Notes: a model not told the origin generated them from the letters alone. A stretch of 64,000 nt of DNA from Helianthus annuus (GCF_002127325.2 NC_035448.2:127074561-127138560), one strand, 5' to 3'; positions 1 to 11,623 are shown, numbered from the stretch's first letter. Made by a program: numbers and translations.

Positions 1-1365
1 AATAGATTAAATAGTTGGAAGGCTAAACTTTTGTCTATTGGTGGCCGCCTTACGCTTCTTAAATCGGTATTGTCATCGCTCCCAGTATATTATTTATCTA
101 TTTTTAAAGCTCCAATTTCGGTTATTGATTTGATTTAAAAAATCATGAGAAAGTTTTTGTGGTCCGGGTGTAAGGAGGGTAGAGGGTTATATTGGGTGTC
201 TTGGGAGGTGGTGACTCATCCTAAAAAGGATGGTGGATTGGGTGTTGCTAATCTTTTAGATGTTAATACGACACTTCTAGCTAAATGGGCGTTTAGATTT
301 AAAACGGACAAAGAAGGTCTGTGGCGGAGTGTTATTGAATGTATTCACTGGGGAAGGAGTCGTTGGTCTTTTCTTCCTTTAAAAATAGTTTATACGGGGT
401 GCTGGAAAAATATTGTCCGTTTATTGGATGGCTTGGTCGTTGATGGCAATAGTTTCAATATTGGATGGCTTGGTCGTTGATGGCAATAGTTTCAAGTACT
501 GCATCAAAGGTAAAGTTGGGAAAGGTGATAGTATCAGCTTTTGGAAAGATGTTTGGTATGGAAATGTTCCTCTAATGGTTAGATGGCCGATGTTGTTTGC
601 ACAAGAACATCACAAAAACACTGCAGTGGGTCAGAGAGTAAAGATGGTGGGAGATAAGGTGATGATATCCGAGTCATGGAGCTTTGATACTAATTCGGTT
701 GAATCGATTTCTGAGGCCCAAGATGTGCATGATGTGCTGGCTAAGGTGAAACTATCTGATACATGTGATTTGTGGGTTTGGAGTCAGGAGAGTAATGGTG
801 TTTTTTCGGTTGCGGCTGTGAAAAAGTGGCTTAGGACGAAGCATTACGAGTCACCGGTTCAATATATGAAGTGGGAGTCTTGGCTGCCTTTAAAGATAAA
901 CATCTTTACTTGGTGTATGGAGCTTGATCGTCTTCCGACCCGTGTAGCGTTGCTTAAAAGGAGGCTGCACCTTCCAGATCTATCATGCCCGCTATGTGAA
1001 GCTGTTCAGGAATTGGTTTCCCATATTATGGTTAATTGTGGATTTTTGTTTGGTGTTTGGAGTAAGATATGGAACTGGTGTAGAGTTAATGGTTGGTGGG
1101 TCGATTCGGTTCAAGATTTACTGCGGATGGATTTCTTACATACAAAGTCAAAGTGGGAAAAGAAGGTTTTAAGAGGTATTATTATGGTGACTTGTTGGAT
1201 GATTTGGAATGAACGAAATAAAAAGATCTTTCAGAACACGAAGCCTCAAGTCGTGGAGATTGTCGCGGGTGTTAAGACTTTATCTTTTTTTTTGGCTTAA
1301 ACATCGTTCTAGGTTTAAGGATATTGTTTGGAATGACTGGGGAAATTACCCTTTGTACATGATGT
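1..1365 (+). pseudogene. LINE ORF2 fragment: end of reverse transcriptase plus zf-RVT domain
   Basis: Frame 1 reads from base 1 through the RT thumb/connection ([20 protein letters not shown]) and on to 480; frame 2 continues to 1300. Around 880-1080 lies the reverse-transcriptase zinc-binding (zf-RVT) module: LPLKINIFTWCMELDRLPTR followed by a CPLC...H...C pattern and the WNERNKKIF tail typical of plant LINE ORF2. In the intact protein this region follows the polymerase domain that carries out target-primed reverse transcription. Breaks: TAA at 136-138; a 37 bp tandem duplication switching frame; a run of T at 1285-1293 that gives an early stop at 1298, while the other frame stays open to 1365. 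Family assignment is secure; subfamily is not determined. Confidence 0.85.
424..497 (+). repeat. 37 bp direct tandem duplication inside LINE ORF2
   Basis: The block beginning TTGGATGGCTTGGTCGTTGA at 424 is repeated at 461 with a period of 37 bp. Because 37 is not a multiple of 3, it shifts the ORF from frame 1 to frame 2. The two copies are identical by eye, so the event is recent relative to the other damage. Confidence 0.9.
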
Positions 1366-1475
1366 AATTTTGTGACGGTCCTTGTTTTGAGGACTTGTCT
1401 ATTTTAATGAAGTTTCCTGTTAAAAAAAAAGTAGTTCACAAGCGCCATGTTATCAAACCAAAAAATATTCAATTT

Positions 1476-1509
1476 AGCGCACTGCAACACGTGCGGGATA
1501 TAAAACTAG
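1476..1509 (+). mobile_element. Possible Helitron 3' terminus
   Basis: A short GC-rich hairpin (arms CGCAC and GTGCG at about 1479-1495) is followed about 11 bp later by CTAG (1506-1509) and then T. A hairpin followed by CTRR and insertion before T is the canonical Helitron 3' end. No 5' TC end was located and no Rep/helicase coding is present, so this could be an isolated terminus or chance. Confidence 0.35.
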
Positions 1510-1936
1510 TTTATTAAGACTTTCCAAAAATCTAAATATACAGTTTTGTTTAGTTAATATTTTGATATATTCTTTATTGAAAACAATGATGTATTCCATT
1601 AAAAAAAGTATGTTTTGGTATTGTAAATTGCACTGAGTCCCCCATTACTAGAAAAAGATGATGTATTCAAACTAAAATATTTATTTGTATTGCAAATAAT
1701 ACCAAGTCCCGGTATTGTACCAAAAAACGTTGGTACCAATATTCATTTATTCTAGTTTATATTAAATAACAAACATCAAATAAGATGTATATAAATTGAA
1801 CCGACCAATTACTTGTCACACTGGCAGACGTTGGAGAAAATTATTGCTATTAGGGGTGAGCGTATTGAAACAACTGGACCGAATTGGGTCAAGTCTGAAC
1901 CAACCCGACCCAAACCCAAGGAAGCTAAGAAAAGTA
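1510..1936. other. AT-rich intergenic stretch, no gene seen
   Basis: No coding potential and no recognisable RNA gene. It ends where the inverted copia-type LTR begins. Confidence 0.6.
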
Positions 1937-2797
1937 TGTAGGAACTAGGTTCACCTTTTATAAAATATAATTACTAAATATATAATAACGAGACTCTCGT
2001 TATTCATAGAAAATATCATAATCCAATACCGGTTGCAATAACTAAATAAAAAGAATATGAAATATAATTATATATATCAATCTTAATTCAAGCCGCATCT
2101 CTGGTGGGTCCTTCACGCGCACTTGATAGCATCCTAGACTTATGTTTTCATCATCTTGAGTCTTGAAAAATACTTCTTAACTGCAACAAAGAGCACACTA
2201 AAACGTTGACGGTTTTGGTTGAGGCACGTGTTCAACACGCTTCACTTAAAACAGATTTCGTGCCTCTATTAAAGACGACGCGTCTGTCTCCCAGGTACAA
2301 CAGCTGAAGCAGTCTGTACTGCCAGAAATGGTCACGCGCTCGAGGTTACACTGAATAGAATTATAGTGTATGAACTTGTAGAAAAATAATGATACGAAGG
2401 TGATGGAATCGAGTAGAGAAAACTTATCTCTCTATAATTCCCAACATATGGATGTTCAAGTCTTCACCACTTCTCCAATAATTCTTCATACATATTATCT
2501 TTCTCTTGTAGTTTTCTCATAATTCCAATGAGTCACATAGCCTACCATTTTTTTACAAGAGTTGTGGGTAGTGAAGAGTTTCTCTTAATTGGTGATTTGA
2601 TTAGAGACATAAAACTTTATTAAAAGTTTCACTTAATTAGTGATTTAATTAGAGACATAAAAACTCTAATAAAAGCTAATCAAGTGACATAAAACTCTAC
2701 TCAAGAGTGTCACCATATGAAGGAGTTTAATTAGTATTTATAATTTCACTCAATTATAAATTAACTAAATATCCATTCACTAATTTTCCCAACAATC
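1937..2797 (-). mobile_element. Copia-like LTR (3' LTR, minus orientation)
   Basis: On the minus strand the block starts TGTTGGGAAAATTAG at 2797 and ends TTCCTACA at 1937, the TG...CA form of an LTR, about 861 bp. It is preceded on that strand by a polypurine tract (GTGGGGGAT at 2798-2806), identifying it as a 3' LTR. A copy of most of it lies in inverted orientation at 46398-47141, about 90% identical by eye. Confidence 0.75.
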
Positions 2798-3466
2798 CCC
2801 CACATGAATGGCGATTGTTAAAAACACATAAGATTTCCAATGGAACCTCGACAGTTGAGTTTTGCATACGATAGGTAGGTGTTACCCTTTGAACCTTCGC
2901 TCATGAAATGCACTTAGCCCACTAGCTCTGAGTAGATCTCAATATCTTTGAACTCGTCTGCCGTTTGTGTAGACGACAATACACTTCACACAAGACTCTC
3001 CTTACCCGGGTCATCTCCTCATAGTCGTGTACAATAATGGTCGTGGAACACTTTCTTGGTTCTGTGAGAGCTCTAAGAATTGTGCCCTCAATTCCATTCG
3101 AAGCGACCTCACTTCTCTCTAACATAGGTGATTCTCCTTAGATCATTAAAAGCATTGCGGTTATCATGATTTATCCAAATCATTTACCACATCTGCTTAG
3201 CCTCACTCTTTATCACTGAATATCATAGGAATAGACTACGACGTATTTAAACACCCTTTTATACTTTGGGGGTATGTATAACCATGTATACTAGCTTATA
3301 CATATCATTTATGCCCCCATAGTGACCACCTTTAGGCATATGAGTTAGTTATCCTATTGAACTTAGATCTTGGGATCTCCAGTCAAATAAGTTAGGTGTC
3401 CTTCACATACCCTTTTTCCATGGGCTTCAGTCTCATTCCACAACTTAATCTCTAATAAACCCTCAG
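2798..3466 (-). mobile_element. 3' internal noncoding part of the copia-like element
   Basis: Sequence upstream (minus strand) of the polypurine tract and 3' LTR. It lacks a domain I can name; an open stretch of 67 codons at 2922-3125 on the minus strand has no recognisable motif. It is cut at 3466 by element D, whose left TSD CTCAG is 3462-3466. The matching right side is expected from 44941 onward. Confidence 0.55.
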
Positions 3467-3934
3467 TGTAACAGCCCGACTCTTCAGGTCATTACTCATC
3501 GCTGTCAGTCTTGTTGTAACCGCTTGTACTCCCGAGATTCGGTTAACACTAAGGGTTTAAACTATGCTTTTCAAACGCATTATTACAACGCTTATTCAAA
3601 ACATAGTTATCCCATTTAAACGCTACTTATAACGCTTACTATTTAAACGCATTTTATCGCATTTCACATCGCTTGCTTAGACTAAACGCGATCACAACGC
3701 TATCGCGATGAAAACTCAACGCAAACTCGAAACACGGATTCTTTTATGTTATGTTTTATGTGTGTTTATTGTGTGATTATTTGTGATGGAATGTTATGTG
3801 GTTATCAACGCAACGCTTATACGCTCAAGGCTCACTCGCAACTCGATTAAACGCAACACTTAACAAACGAACAAAAGTTGGAAAACTAACTCGCGCCACA
3901 CAGAGCTAATCGAATGGCCTCCCGATCGAATGGG

Positions 3935-3980
3935 CATCCGACCGGATGATCATCCGCTCGGATGACCATCCGTCCGGATG
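3935..3980. repeat. 16 bp-period palindrome array 1 in D LTR (3 units)
   Basis: Three units at 3935, 3951 and 3967, each CATCCG-NN-CGGATG with variable central dinucleotides (AC, CT, TC). The arms are perfect inverted repeats and the spacing is exactly 16 bp. The array ends about 58 bp upstream of the TATA box. Confidence 0.9.
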
Positions 3981-4037
3981 GCCATCTGACCGAACGCCAC
4001 ATCGCACATCGCACACCGACTTAACCCTCTCTCACTC

Positions 4038-4045
4038 TATAAATA
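4038..4045 (+). promoter_or_regulatory. TATA box of D LTR
   Basis: TATAAATA in a pyrimidine-rich context, placed in the LTR where the U3/R border would be expected. It lies downstream of palindrome array 1. Confidence 0.65.
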
Positions 4046-4701
4046 CCGCCGTACACCCTCGTTTTCTCTGATTTGATACTCTCATCCGCTCACACGATCT
4101 CAATCACTCTCAATCGCGATCCAAGGCTATTTTGTAAGCATTTATTCTCAAATGTTGTACAACCTTAATCTCTAATCACTTCTACATCATCTTCTTTAAC
4201 AAAATCACACACAAACACTAACTTTTCTCCTGAAATCACTGATATAGACCTCTTGAATGTGTTCTTCACTCATTTTGCTTATGCAAACTGTTGTGAAGCA
4301 CTATCTTATCAAGATTGGTTTAGATCTAAGATATTTCCACAACTTTTCAACTAAGTTTGCAAGATTTCAACACTTTTCATCTATTTTCAACTTTTCTTCA
4401 ACTTTCTATACAAAACCGACGAAATCTGGACTCAATCAGACTCTCGGCTCATTCCTTAGCCAAGGGCCGACTTGAAAAAGGATTTCCACCGAAGAGATGG
4501 ACCGACTAACAAGTCAAACATGAAATTCCATCAAGTACAGCTCGTCTGTCCCAAGGGGTGGTACTCATCCGGCCAAATGAGTTGAATTTGGTATGTTTCC
4601 GTTGTTTGGCACGTCATCACACCGTCTCCGTTAAACTCAGAACTTGTTACTTAGAAAATTTTACCAAAAACATCAGCTACAGATCATCTTGTTCGAATGG
4701 C

Positions 4702-4814
4702 CATCCGACCGGATGACCATCCGCTCGGATGACCTGGTATCTATATCTCACATTGTTTAAACTATGACCATCCGTTCGAATGGCCATCCGCCCGGATGAC
4801 CATCCGTTCGGATG
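4702..4814. repeat. 16 bp-period palindrome arrays 2 and 3 in D LTR
   Basis: Units at 4702 and 4718, then at 4769, 4785 and 4801, again CATCCG-NN-CGGATG at exact 16 bp spacing (one arm reads CGAATG). These lie downstream of the TATA box and so would be in the transcribed part of the LTR. Confidence 0.88.
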
Positions 4815-5674
4815 GAGTATACCCATTCGTTCGGATCACCAGTCGAACACTTCACCATCCGGCATTCTGTTACACACCGTTCAACGACTTATGCTACTGT
4901 TCCATATACAGGCTAACTTAGCGCTCTCTTCAATCCAACACAGTGTGTGTTTAGCAGCTACAAACTCAATGTGAGTATACTCGAACCCATTTTTCGTTTA
5001 ACGCACTTTTGGGTGTTACATACGTTCTATATCAAAACACAACACACAACGCAAACACTTTATAACGCTAACCGCTCCCGCATGTTATACGTGATCTATG
5101 AATGCTTGTAACTATGCTTATACAGTGTTACACTATACCGCCTCTAGCAACGATAGTACTATAGTTTGAACTCAGCACCTGTCGTGGACAGGGATTGCTA
5201 GGGATCACATCTCTTTACTTCACGTGTTCGCTGAACATGTGTCATGCATACTCCACAACGCAGTCTCGTGGTTAAGGTGTAATCATTGTTTGATAGTTAC
5301 ATGCTTCGCCCGTTACGTGTTACATGCTGGTTATGGGTAAACGCTTTCTCTACTATATGTTATGAAAGCTTGTGTACTCACCTTTACATTTTATGTAGTG
5401 ACTTTATTTTAACGTATGTTACAGGTTGATTTGAATGCTATGCTAAAACAAGTAGGAAGTCTAGAAACCCGCTAAATAAAATCGGAGTTGTCGGAACAGT
5501 ATTTGTTTTTGAGACTTATATCTGTAATGACTTTTTTTGCTTTATCCATTAGTAGTATAGGGTATTAACATTTAAGATATTGTCACTTAATAGTTGTTGT
5601 GGATTCTCCTGAACAATCTGTTTCGCTCAGTGCCACGCCCTGATGATTCCGCCATCGGTTGGGGTGTGACAGAT

Positions 5675-5687
5675 TGGTATCAGAGCC
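5675..5687 (+). other. Primer-binding site of element D (initiator Met tRNA)
   Basis: TGGTATCAGAGCC, complementary to the 3' end of plant initiator tRNA-Met, three bases after the LTR end. Confidence 0.85.
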
Positions 5688-6797
5688 ATAACTATAGGGA
5701 ATTAGGTCGAGTGTTGTAGGATTGACCTAGTATATAGTCTAAGCACCAACAGACCACTTCGTGCAAACCCAGTAGGGGTTTCGTACAAACCTACTTTTGA
5801 AACTCTCGCTCGAACTCCAAGGACTACAACTTCATGCGAACCCGCATACTACAGCTTCGCGCAAAGAAGCCTTTCTTAAGGCTGAAAACTATTTGCCTTT
5901 CCTAAGACTGACACAATACACACGTTTTCAAAAACACTCTCATAACACAACTGAGCGATTTTGTCAAGATTAGGTGTGAAAACCAGGAAGATCACTCACT
6001 CTACGCGTATTTTTACTCTCAACACAAGAACCTCTGTTGAGTTAGGAGTGACATCCATACCTCGACAGAAATCTCCATCTCTATCCCGTGGTTTTACCAC
6101 ACTGTTAGGAACGAAGTTGTTAAGCTAGGGGTGAAACCCGTATCTTAATGACCAGTTCCGCTCACTACTTTGATTTTACAAAACTCTCACCAAAGTCTCG
6201 ATGGATTCCAACGACCCAAGTCACTTAGTAACTGGAAGATGAGTGTCGTTCGCCGTATTTTGGTGAGAGCATAGTCTATTAGGCCAAAGCGTATACTCAA
6301 TCTTGTTGAGGATAGTCGAATCACTTTGGGTAGTCGATGTCTAACACTCAGGACACTCCCTCTGATTTCAAGCCTGCGATCGCTGATTTTACGCGTTATC
6401 GATTTTATGTGTTTATATGTTTATATGTTTCGGTTTTGGAGATTTTACGCTTTATCGCTTTTCGCTGCAATATAAAGCTCAGGATCACACCACACCCGCA
6501 ATCTAAAACGCTAACTAATCACAAGCAAACTAAGAACTCTCGTACGCTATACTACTCGCAACGCTACTCACTACGCTACTCACTGTCGCTCGCAACTCTC
6601 GAACGTGCTATGCCGCTTTGAAAGATAGGTGAATACATGCAAAATATGTAGGTGAATACGTGAAAAATAGGAAGGTGAATACGTGAAAAATATGTGCTTA
6701 CGTGGATTATGTGCTCCTGTGTGCTTATATGCCTACATGTATACGTGCTTACATGGATTATGTGCCTATGTGCCTATCTGTTTATGTGTGACGTGTT
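5688..6797 (+). pseudogene. Element D leader and start of gag
   Basis: After the PBS there is a 5' leader without a conserved ORF. An ATG at 6337 opens 94 codons beginning MSNTQDTPSDFKPAIADF, the position and style of a gypsy gag start, but no gag core domain follows. From about 6640 the sequence becomes repetitive (GTGCTTAC/GTGCCTAT-like words to 6790). Element A begins at 6798 and its left TSD GTGTT is 6793-6797; D resumes at 42004. Confidence 0.5.
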
Positions 6798-7979
6798 TGA
6801 CGGGTGGTCTATAGGACAATCCTTAATGGTGTTAAAAAATGAGTTTATCCCTCACTTAATCGCGTAATTATCTTGAATTAGATGACTATAGTTGCTTATG
6901 TTTCAGGTACGTTTCGGGAGCTAAAAATGGATAAAACGCTGCTTTGGATGGATTGGAGTGGAACGGGTCATGCATGGAAGGAAAGAAGAAACGAAACAAA
7001 GAATTCAGGGCTCCACCGTAATTTACGGTGGGTACCGTAAATTACGGTAGCCCCTGAAAGTGCCCAGATCCACCGTAACACAGGAGAGAACCAACGTAAC
7101 AATTTGGAGTCTACCGTAACTTACGGTAGCTACCGTAAGTTACGGTAGAGGTGACGAGGAAAACGTAACTGCTCATTTAAAACAGTTTTCATGTGCCTTT
7201 TCACATTATTCATCATTCGGACGTTTTCTTAACAGTTGGGGGGCGATTTTGGCTGATTCTACTTGGTTCAAAACAATTCTAAACATTTGGTTTGTGTTTT
7301 CGATTCATATGAACATTAATCTTTGTGTGATGATGATGTACCAAGTCATGAGTGGCTAAACTTGTGGGGATCATCCTAGATGTAAGATTTACTTTTGAAA
7401 CACTATGTTTGTGCTTGAATTTCTAGAATAATAACTTTGAATGTTTGTTTGAGTTATTATGGTGTTTGAATGTTTGTTTGTAAAGTGTTGATTTTTGTTT
7501 GATGTTAATCTAAACCATAAGTTCTTGGTGCCGTTGGCATTCGAGATATCATGGGAGGGATTAGGGTTGGATAATTGTCAATTGATCATCGGGTAACAAC
7601 CTCGCATTTTATAATCTGAGTACTTAGTTCCCTTTCATGACAAACAGATAAACAAACGCGAGCCATGTCTATGTGGTTCTTTCTAGTTAAGCATAAACAT
7701 TAGTGTGGATTAAAACCTGAAATCTCGGATGGTAGCTTGTTCCTAATCTGTTTACAAAACCAATCTTTGATTTGCAATTTAATTAATTAATATTAGTTCT
7801 TAAAACCAAAACAATCAACTCTTGAATTTTAATTTCTGCAATTGTAGTTTAAGTTTAGTTAAAGTGCAAAGCTACATAATCGACATACTTTCCACAAACT
7901 CCCTGTGTTCGATACCCATTTTCCACTATCTATTATTTGTAATTTGGATTAAATTTGCGTGTACTACGACAACACGTCA
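6798..7979 (+). repeat. 5' LTR of element A
   Basis: 1182 bp, TG...CA ends, closely matching 40821-41998. It contains two pairs of 19 bp palindromes (7013-7050 and 7111-7148). Confidence 0.93.
7013..7148. repeat. 19 bp-period palindromes in A 5' LTR
   Basis: Two abutting pairs: 7013-7031 and 7032-7050, then 7111-7129 and 7130-7148. The core is ACCGTAA-N-TTACGGT with a variable central base (T, A, C, G). Outer arm bases change together (CC...GG versus CT...AG). The same positions in the 3' LTR are 41036-41073 and 41134-41171, where two units have lost perfect symmetry. Confidence 0.92.
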
Positions 7980-7984
7980 AATTT

Positions 7985-8002
7985 TGGCGCCGTTGCCGGG
8001 GA
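7985..8002 (+). other. Primer-binding site of element A (tRNA-Asp type)
   Basis: TGGCGCCGTTGCCGGGGA, five bases after the LTR end, the PBS known from Athila-group elements. Confidence 0.85.
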
Positions 8003-8092
8003 GTAGTGCGCAACGTATGTCAGTTTGTTAGTTTTGCTTTGTTATTTTCGGGTTTACGTTGGTTGTGTTTAATGTGCAGGTCCTACAGGTGT

Positions 8093-8994
8093 ATGCATAC
8101 TAGAGGCTCTCACAAGTCGTCACCACTATCATTTGATCCGGAAATTGAAAGAACGCTAAGGCAAAACCGAGTTTTGGTATGAGAAAATAGAATTATTGGT
8201 TCACCCACTTCACCCATTACACCAAGAAACATCATGCAAGAATCCCAAGTACCACCCACAACGGGTCAAACGACCTCATCATTCGTACCTACTGCCACAC
8301 AACCATCACCAAACACCACCATGCCTAATACCACTACCAATCCTACTTCATCTCATGACGTTACACCAACCAATACCACTACATCGCCTATTACTACCCA
8401 AGTTGAACCCACTCTTACCTTTAGCCCCTCTACCACTATTCCACCATTGTCACACTTCTTTCCCCCAACTACGGGTCAATCATCCTCTACCTATACAATA
8501 ACACCAAATTCAACCATTGTCCATGCTACTTCTACATTTAGACCATCGAACCAATTGGGCTTTCAATACTCATTCCTTCCATTCGGGCAATCCTCGGGTA
8601 TTCAAGGGGATGGATATGATGATGGTTATGAAGATGATTTTAGGGGATACGAAGAAGAAGGTTTTTACTATGGGGGTGATGGAGGATACTTGGGACCTCA
8701 AGGAGGAGCGAGTTAACAAAGTCAACCGATTCAACAATTTCAAGACACGAGTAGATTACCGGTCGGGGTGCAACACATTAGACCACAAGGGCCACAACTG
8801 CAACGCCCTACACCGCTACATCAAGTGCGGCCTCAAAATACACAACCGTAATTTCAAGGGTCGATTCAACAACAACCACCAATGCATCAATATTAATACC
8901 AACCACCATTTGCTCCTCAAGGGCCTATGCAAGGGAAAATGGGTCAACCTAGAGCACCATTGGGTGCCCCTCGAAGACATCACCGGGAAGTAGT
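8093..8994 (+). pseudogene. Element A gag, N-terminal part (interrupted by element E)
   Basis: From ATG 8093 one frame runs through FDPEIERTLRQNR, a Thr/Pro/Ser-rich stretch (8234-8500) and an acidic Gly/Tyr-rich stretch (8590-8710). It then enters a Gln/Pro-rich segment that ends at the E insertion. In-frame stops at 8180-8182 (TGA) and 8714-8716 (TAA), with two more TAA before 8920, show decay. The frame would continue at 14601 behind the second TSD copy. Gag would form the particle around the element RNA. From 8668 the sequence is repeated at 30860 because of the internal duplication. Confidence 0.7.
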
Positions 8995-9470
8995 TGTAGG
9001 TCCCCTTGATGTGTATGGATCTTCAACAAAATTGCCAATCCGATCAAGAGTGCGGAATCCTCTTGATCAGAATATAGCAGAAATAAGTAGAAGAACAGAA
9101 ATCACTTTCAAACTGGGTTTCTATTGATTATCAATCACAAGGAATTACAATCAATCAAACCCTAACCAACACCAAATTCGTCCAAACCCTAAAGCTCTCA
9201 CGAATTCTCTCTCAAACAGTGTTTTTTTGGTGATTAACCTAAACCCTAAAGTCTAACCTTGTTTATATAACACAAGGTTTACAAGTTGGACTAGGGTTTG
9301 CTACATGGGCAAGGCCCAATTCGTCCCCCTAGACCCAAACTGGGTTTAGCTTAGCCCAAACTCAATTATCTCACTAATACAAAGCTAAACCCGCTAACCG
9401 TTAATCGTTTAACTAATTACAAGATATCCAAAGACCAAATCTAAGCTGTTGTCACAAATATGCACCAACA
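8995..9470 (-). repeat. 3' LTR of element E
   Basis: 476 bp. On the minus strand it begins TGTTGGTGCATATTTG and ends CCTACA. It matches the right LTR apart from a duplication present only there. Confidence 0.88.
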
Positions 9471-11379
9471 AACTCCCCCTTGACAATAGCTTCATAAAAA
9501 CTTTGTCTTCAGTCATCTTGCAATCTTCATGTAGTCTTGCACTGTCTTTGGTCTTTGGATAGCTTCAGCTTCAATAGCTTCTGTCAGCAATAGACTCCCC
9601 CTAAGCTGATGCATCCAATCACCAAATCTTCAAAACGTTAGCACTTGAGTAAACTCCAGTTCAGCATTTGCACAACAATCTTCAACTCTTCAATCTTGTC
9701 TACAATATAGAAAGGAGGTTCTACCATGCATCCAATCAAACTCTCATCTTCACAGCAACTTCTCAGCAACAAACCGCTTCAATCTGTATACTATAAAACA
9801 AACATCTCGAGAAACCATAAGAATTTTTCAAGAGACAGTTAAACTGTATCACAGATTAAGCTTTTTCAACTTATCACCAACACGCAAAACTTTTTGTCCA
9901 ACACAAAAGAACCTGCCTGATTTAAAAATTTTGAACTCACTTTCTAACACCGTCTCCCCCTATCAGTAACAATTCCTCCAAGAATAACAGTTTTCCGTAC
10001 ATTAAGAATTTTAAACAGAAAATGACACTATTTTTGGATTTTTATATTTTTGAAAGCAAGTAAATACAAAAGCAATAAACACTCTATTTTTGTGAGAATC
10101 ACCGGTAAGAAGATCATATCAGCACAATCAAACTGTTTTCACACTATTAGATAATTCTTTATATAATTTTTAGTGAAAAGCAGTTCAAGACGATTACCAG
10201 TATGTTTGTCCTCTTAAACAAAATGCATGAACATTTCAAGTACCATTACCGTATGATACGTTAAGGTAATTTTCTTATACTGAAATATTTGTGTGTCCCA
10301 CTTTAGGATATACCCCCGCGATCAAGGTATGCACAAAGATTCATCGTAGTAGGTGAGTATACTGATGTCATCCTTTAAGATATCCTGACTGTGTTTAGGT
10401 CTGCATATAATCTGTTTTATCATGTTTTGATTTCTTAACAATGAACACCCAAATAAATACTAATCAAATCCTGGAAATATAAACAACACACTCTATCATG
10501 CAAGTATCTTCCCTACCACATATTTCACAAGTCCAATCCAGAGTTCTGAAATCTTAACTGGGAATAGGTTGAGAAGAGAACAGAATAGATCTTTAGTAGA
10601 GATGGTATAATATACAGATCAAATGAGATTTTCTCAGTTTGATATAGGTTTCTTGGGTTTCTTTTGGGCACTTGAGGGCCTCTTTCGGGTGTATTAGATC
10701 TGTAGCGCGACAACGTACAGCTAGGTCAACATGTATCTGGATGCAGCAGAAGCTGTCGTTGCCTAGCACCTCCAGGTCAGCATATATCTGGATGCAGCAG
10801 AGGAGGTACACGACTTTTTTCAGAGAAGATTTCAGAATCAGATCAATATTGTGTGTATCGGGACAACATACAGACATTCAAATAGAAATGAGTTAATTCC
10901 AAGTGACTTTCTTTCCTGGGGTCATGTACAAATTTTAGTTCTAAACAGAAAGACAACCAAGATATCCCTAGACGAAATAATAGTATAAAGACCCAAAACT
11001 TCAGATTTTGGCAATCTATCAATGCAAGAATTAAGGTCGTTAAACCATACACCACTGATGTGTTCCCCACTCATATTCAGTTCACTTAAGTTTATATCAC
11101 ATTGGTAAGTTGATTATTTCATACTTTTTGCCTACTGGTACATCATATAATGAAGCTGCTATCACACTTAAGCAATTTTGGTTCAATTTTAGTGTGACAG
11201 TCTAACTTGCTGATGTACTATCATTTCTTCTTTTTCACACAGTGAAATCTCATTTTTGATTTTCTATTTTTTTATGTTTTTGATTTTTCAATTTTTTTTA
11301 TTTTTGATTTTTTTTTTATTTTTGATTTTTAAGAAAAGCAGTAAACTATTTACAAAAAAAATTCTTATGAAAAACCAGT
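9471..11379 (-). other. Element E 3' noncoding region
   Basis: No ORF with a recognisable motif. The polypurine tract (read as CTCCCCCTT on the plus strand) is at 9473-9481. An imperfect direct repeat containing TATCTGGATGCAGCAG occurs at 10734-10749 and 10787-10802. A T-rich low-complexity tract lies at 11255-11332. Confidence 0.6.
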
Positions 11380-11480
11380 TATTCAGGATTCCTCATCCTG
11401 TTGAGTTCGACTAAGTGTTCAAAGAGAGCCCTGTCAAAAGCTTTAGTATAAAGATCTGCCAGGCTATCTTGTGTGTCGAC
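11380..11480 (-). pseudogene. Remnant of copia RNase H C-terminus in element E
   Basis: On the minus strand the bases translate to DTQDSLADLYTKAFDRALFE and then HLVELNRMRNPE followed by a stop at 11380-11382. The ADLYTKA...FEHL pattern is the usual end of copia pol. It lies directly downstream of the gag region, so nearly all of pol has been lost between about 11480 and 11620. Confidence 0.8.
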
Positions 11481-11623
11481 TCAGCACTTTGAACTTCAAT
11501 TTAAATCGTTTAATATACATATATATCAACAATCTCACATCCCCCGTCCTGTGTCTGAAGCAGCCACTATCAACATAAGTTGATAATCCTCCTTAGCAGC
11601 TCCTGCACACACTAACTAGGAAA

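Larger units (their letters stand above)
1..1430 (+). mobile_element. LINE (non-LTR retrotransposon), 3' part, 5' end outside window
   Basis: The segment encodes the C-terminal part of a plant LINE ORF2 and ends in an A-run at 1422-1430 after a short 3' UTR, the usual structure of a non-LTR element. The body extends left out of the window, so the 5' end and target-site duplication cannot be judged. The element is dead: it has an in-frame stop at 136-138, a frameshifting duplication near 424-497 and a T-homopolymer frameshift near 1285-1293. Confidence 0.85.
3467..5671 (+). repeat. 5' LTR of element D
   Basis: Starts TGTAACAGCC and ends GGTGTGACA, 2205 bp, followed after three bases by the PBS. 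Its last 181 bp match 44760-44940, confirming it as an LTR. It holds a TATA box (4038-4045) and three arrays of a 16 bp palindromic unit. Confidence 0.85.

Noticed and set aside
4257..4475. 72-codon plus-strand ORF in the D LTR
   Set aside because: No motif, lies in LTR sequence, biased to F/S/L as expected from AT-rich DNA.
6640..6790. Satellite-like GTGCTTAC/GTGCCTAT words
   Set aside because: Irregular, short and without a stable period; treated as low-complexity sequence of element D.
8196..8501. His/Pro/Leu-rich ORF overlapping A gag
   Set aside because: Shadow of the gag frame at 8093-8994, where the other frame matches the gag context.
9170..9250. Interstitial telomere repeats (AACCCTAAA words in the E LTRs)
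   Set aside because: Only isolated single units, not tandem TTTAGGG arrays.
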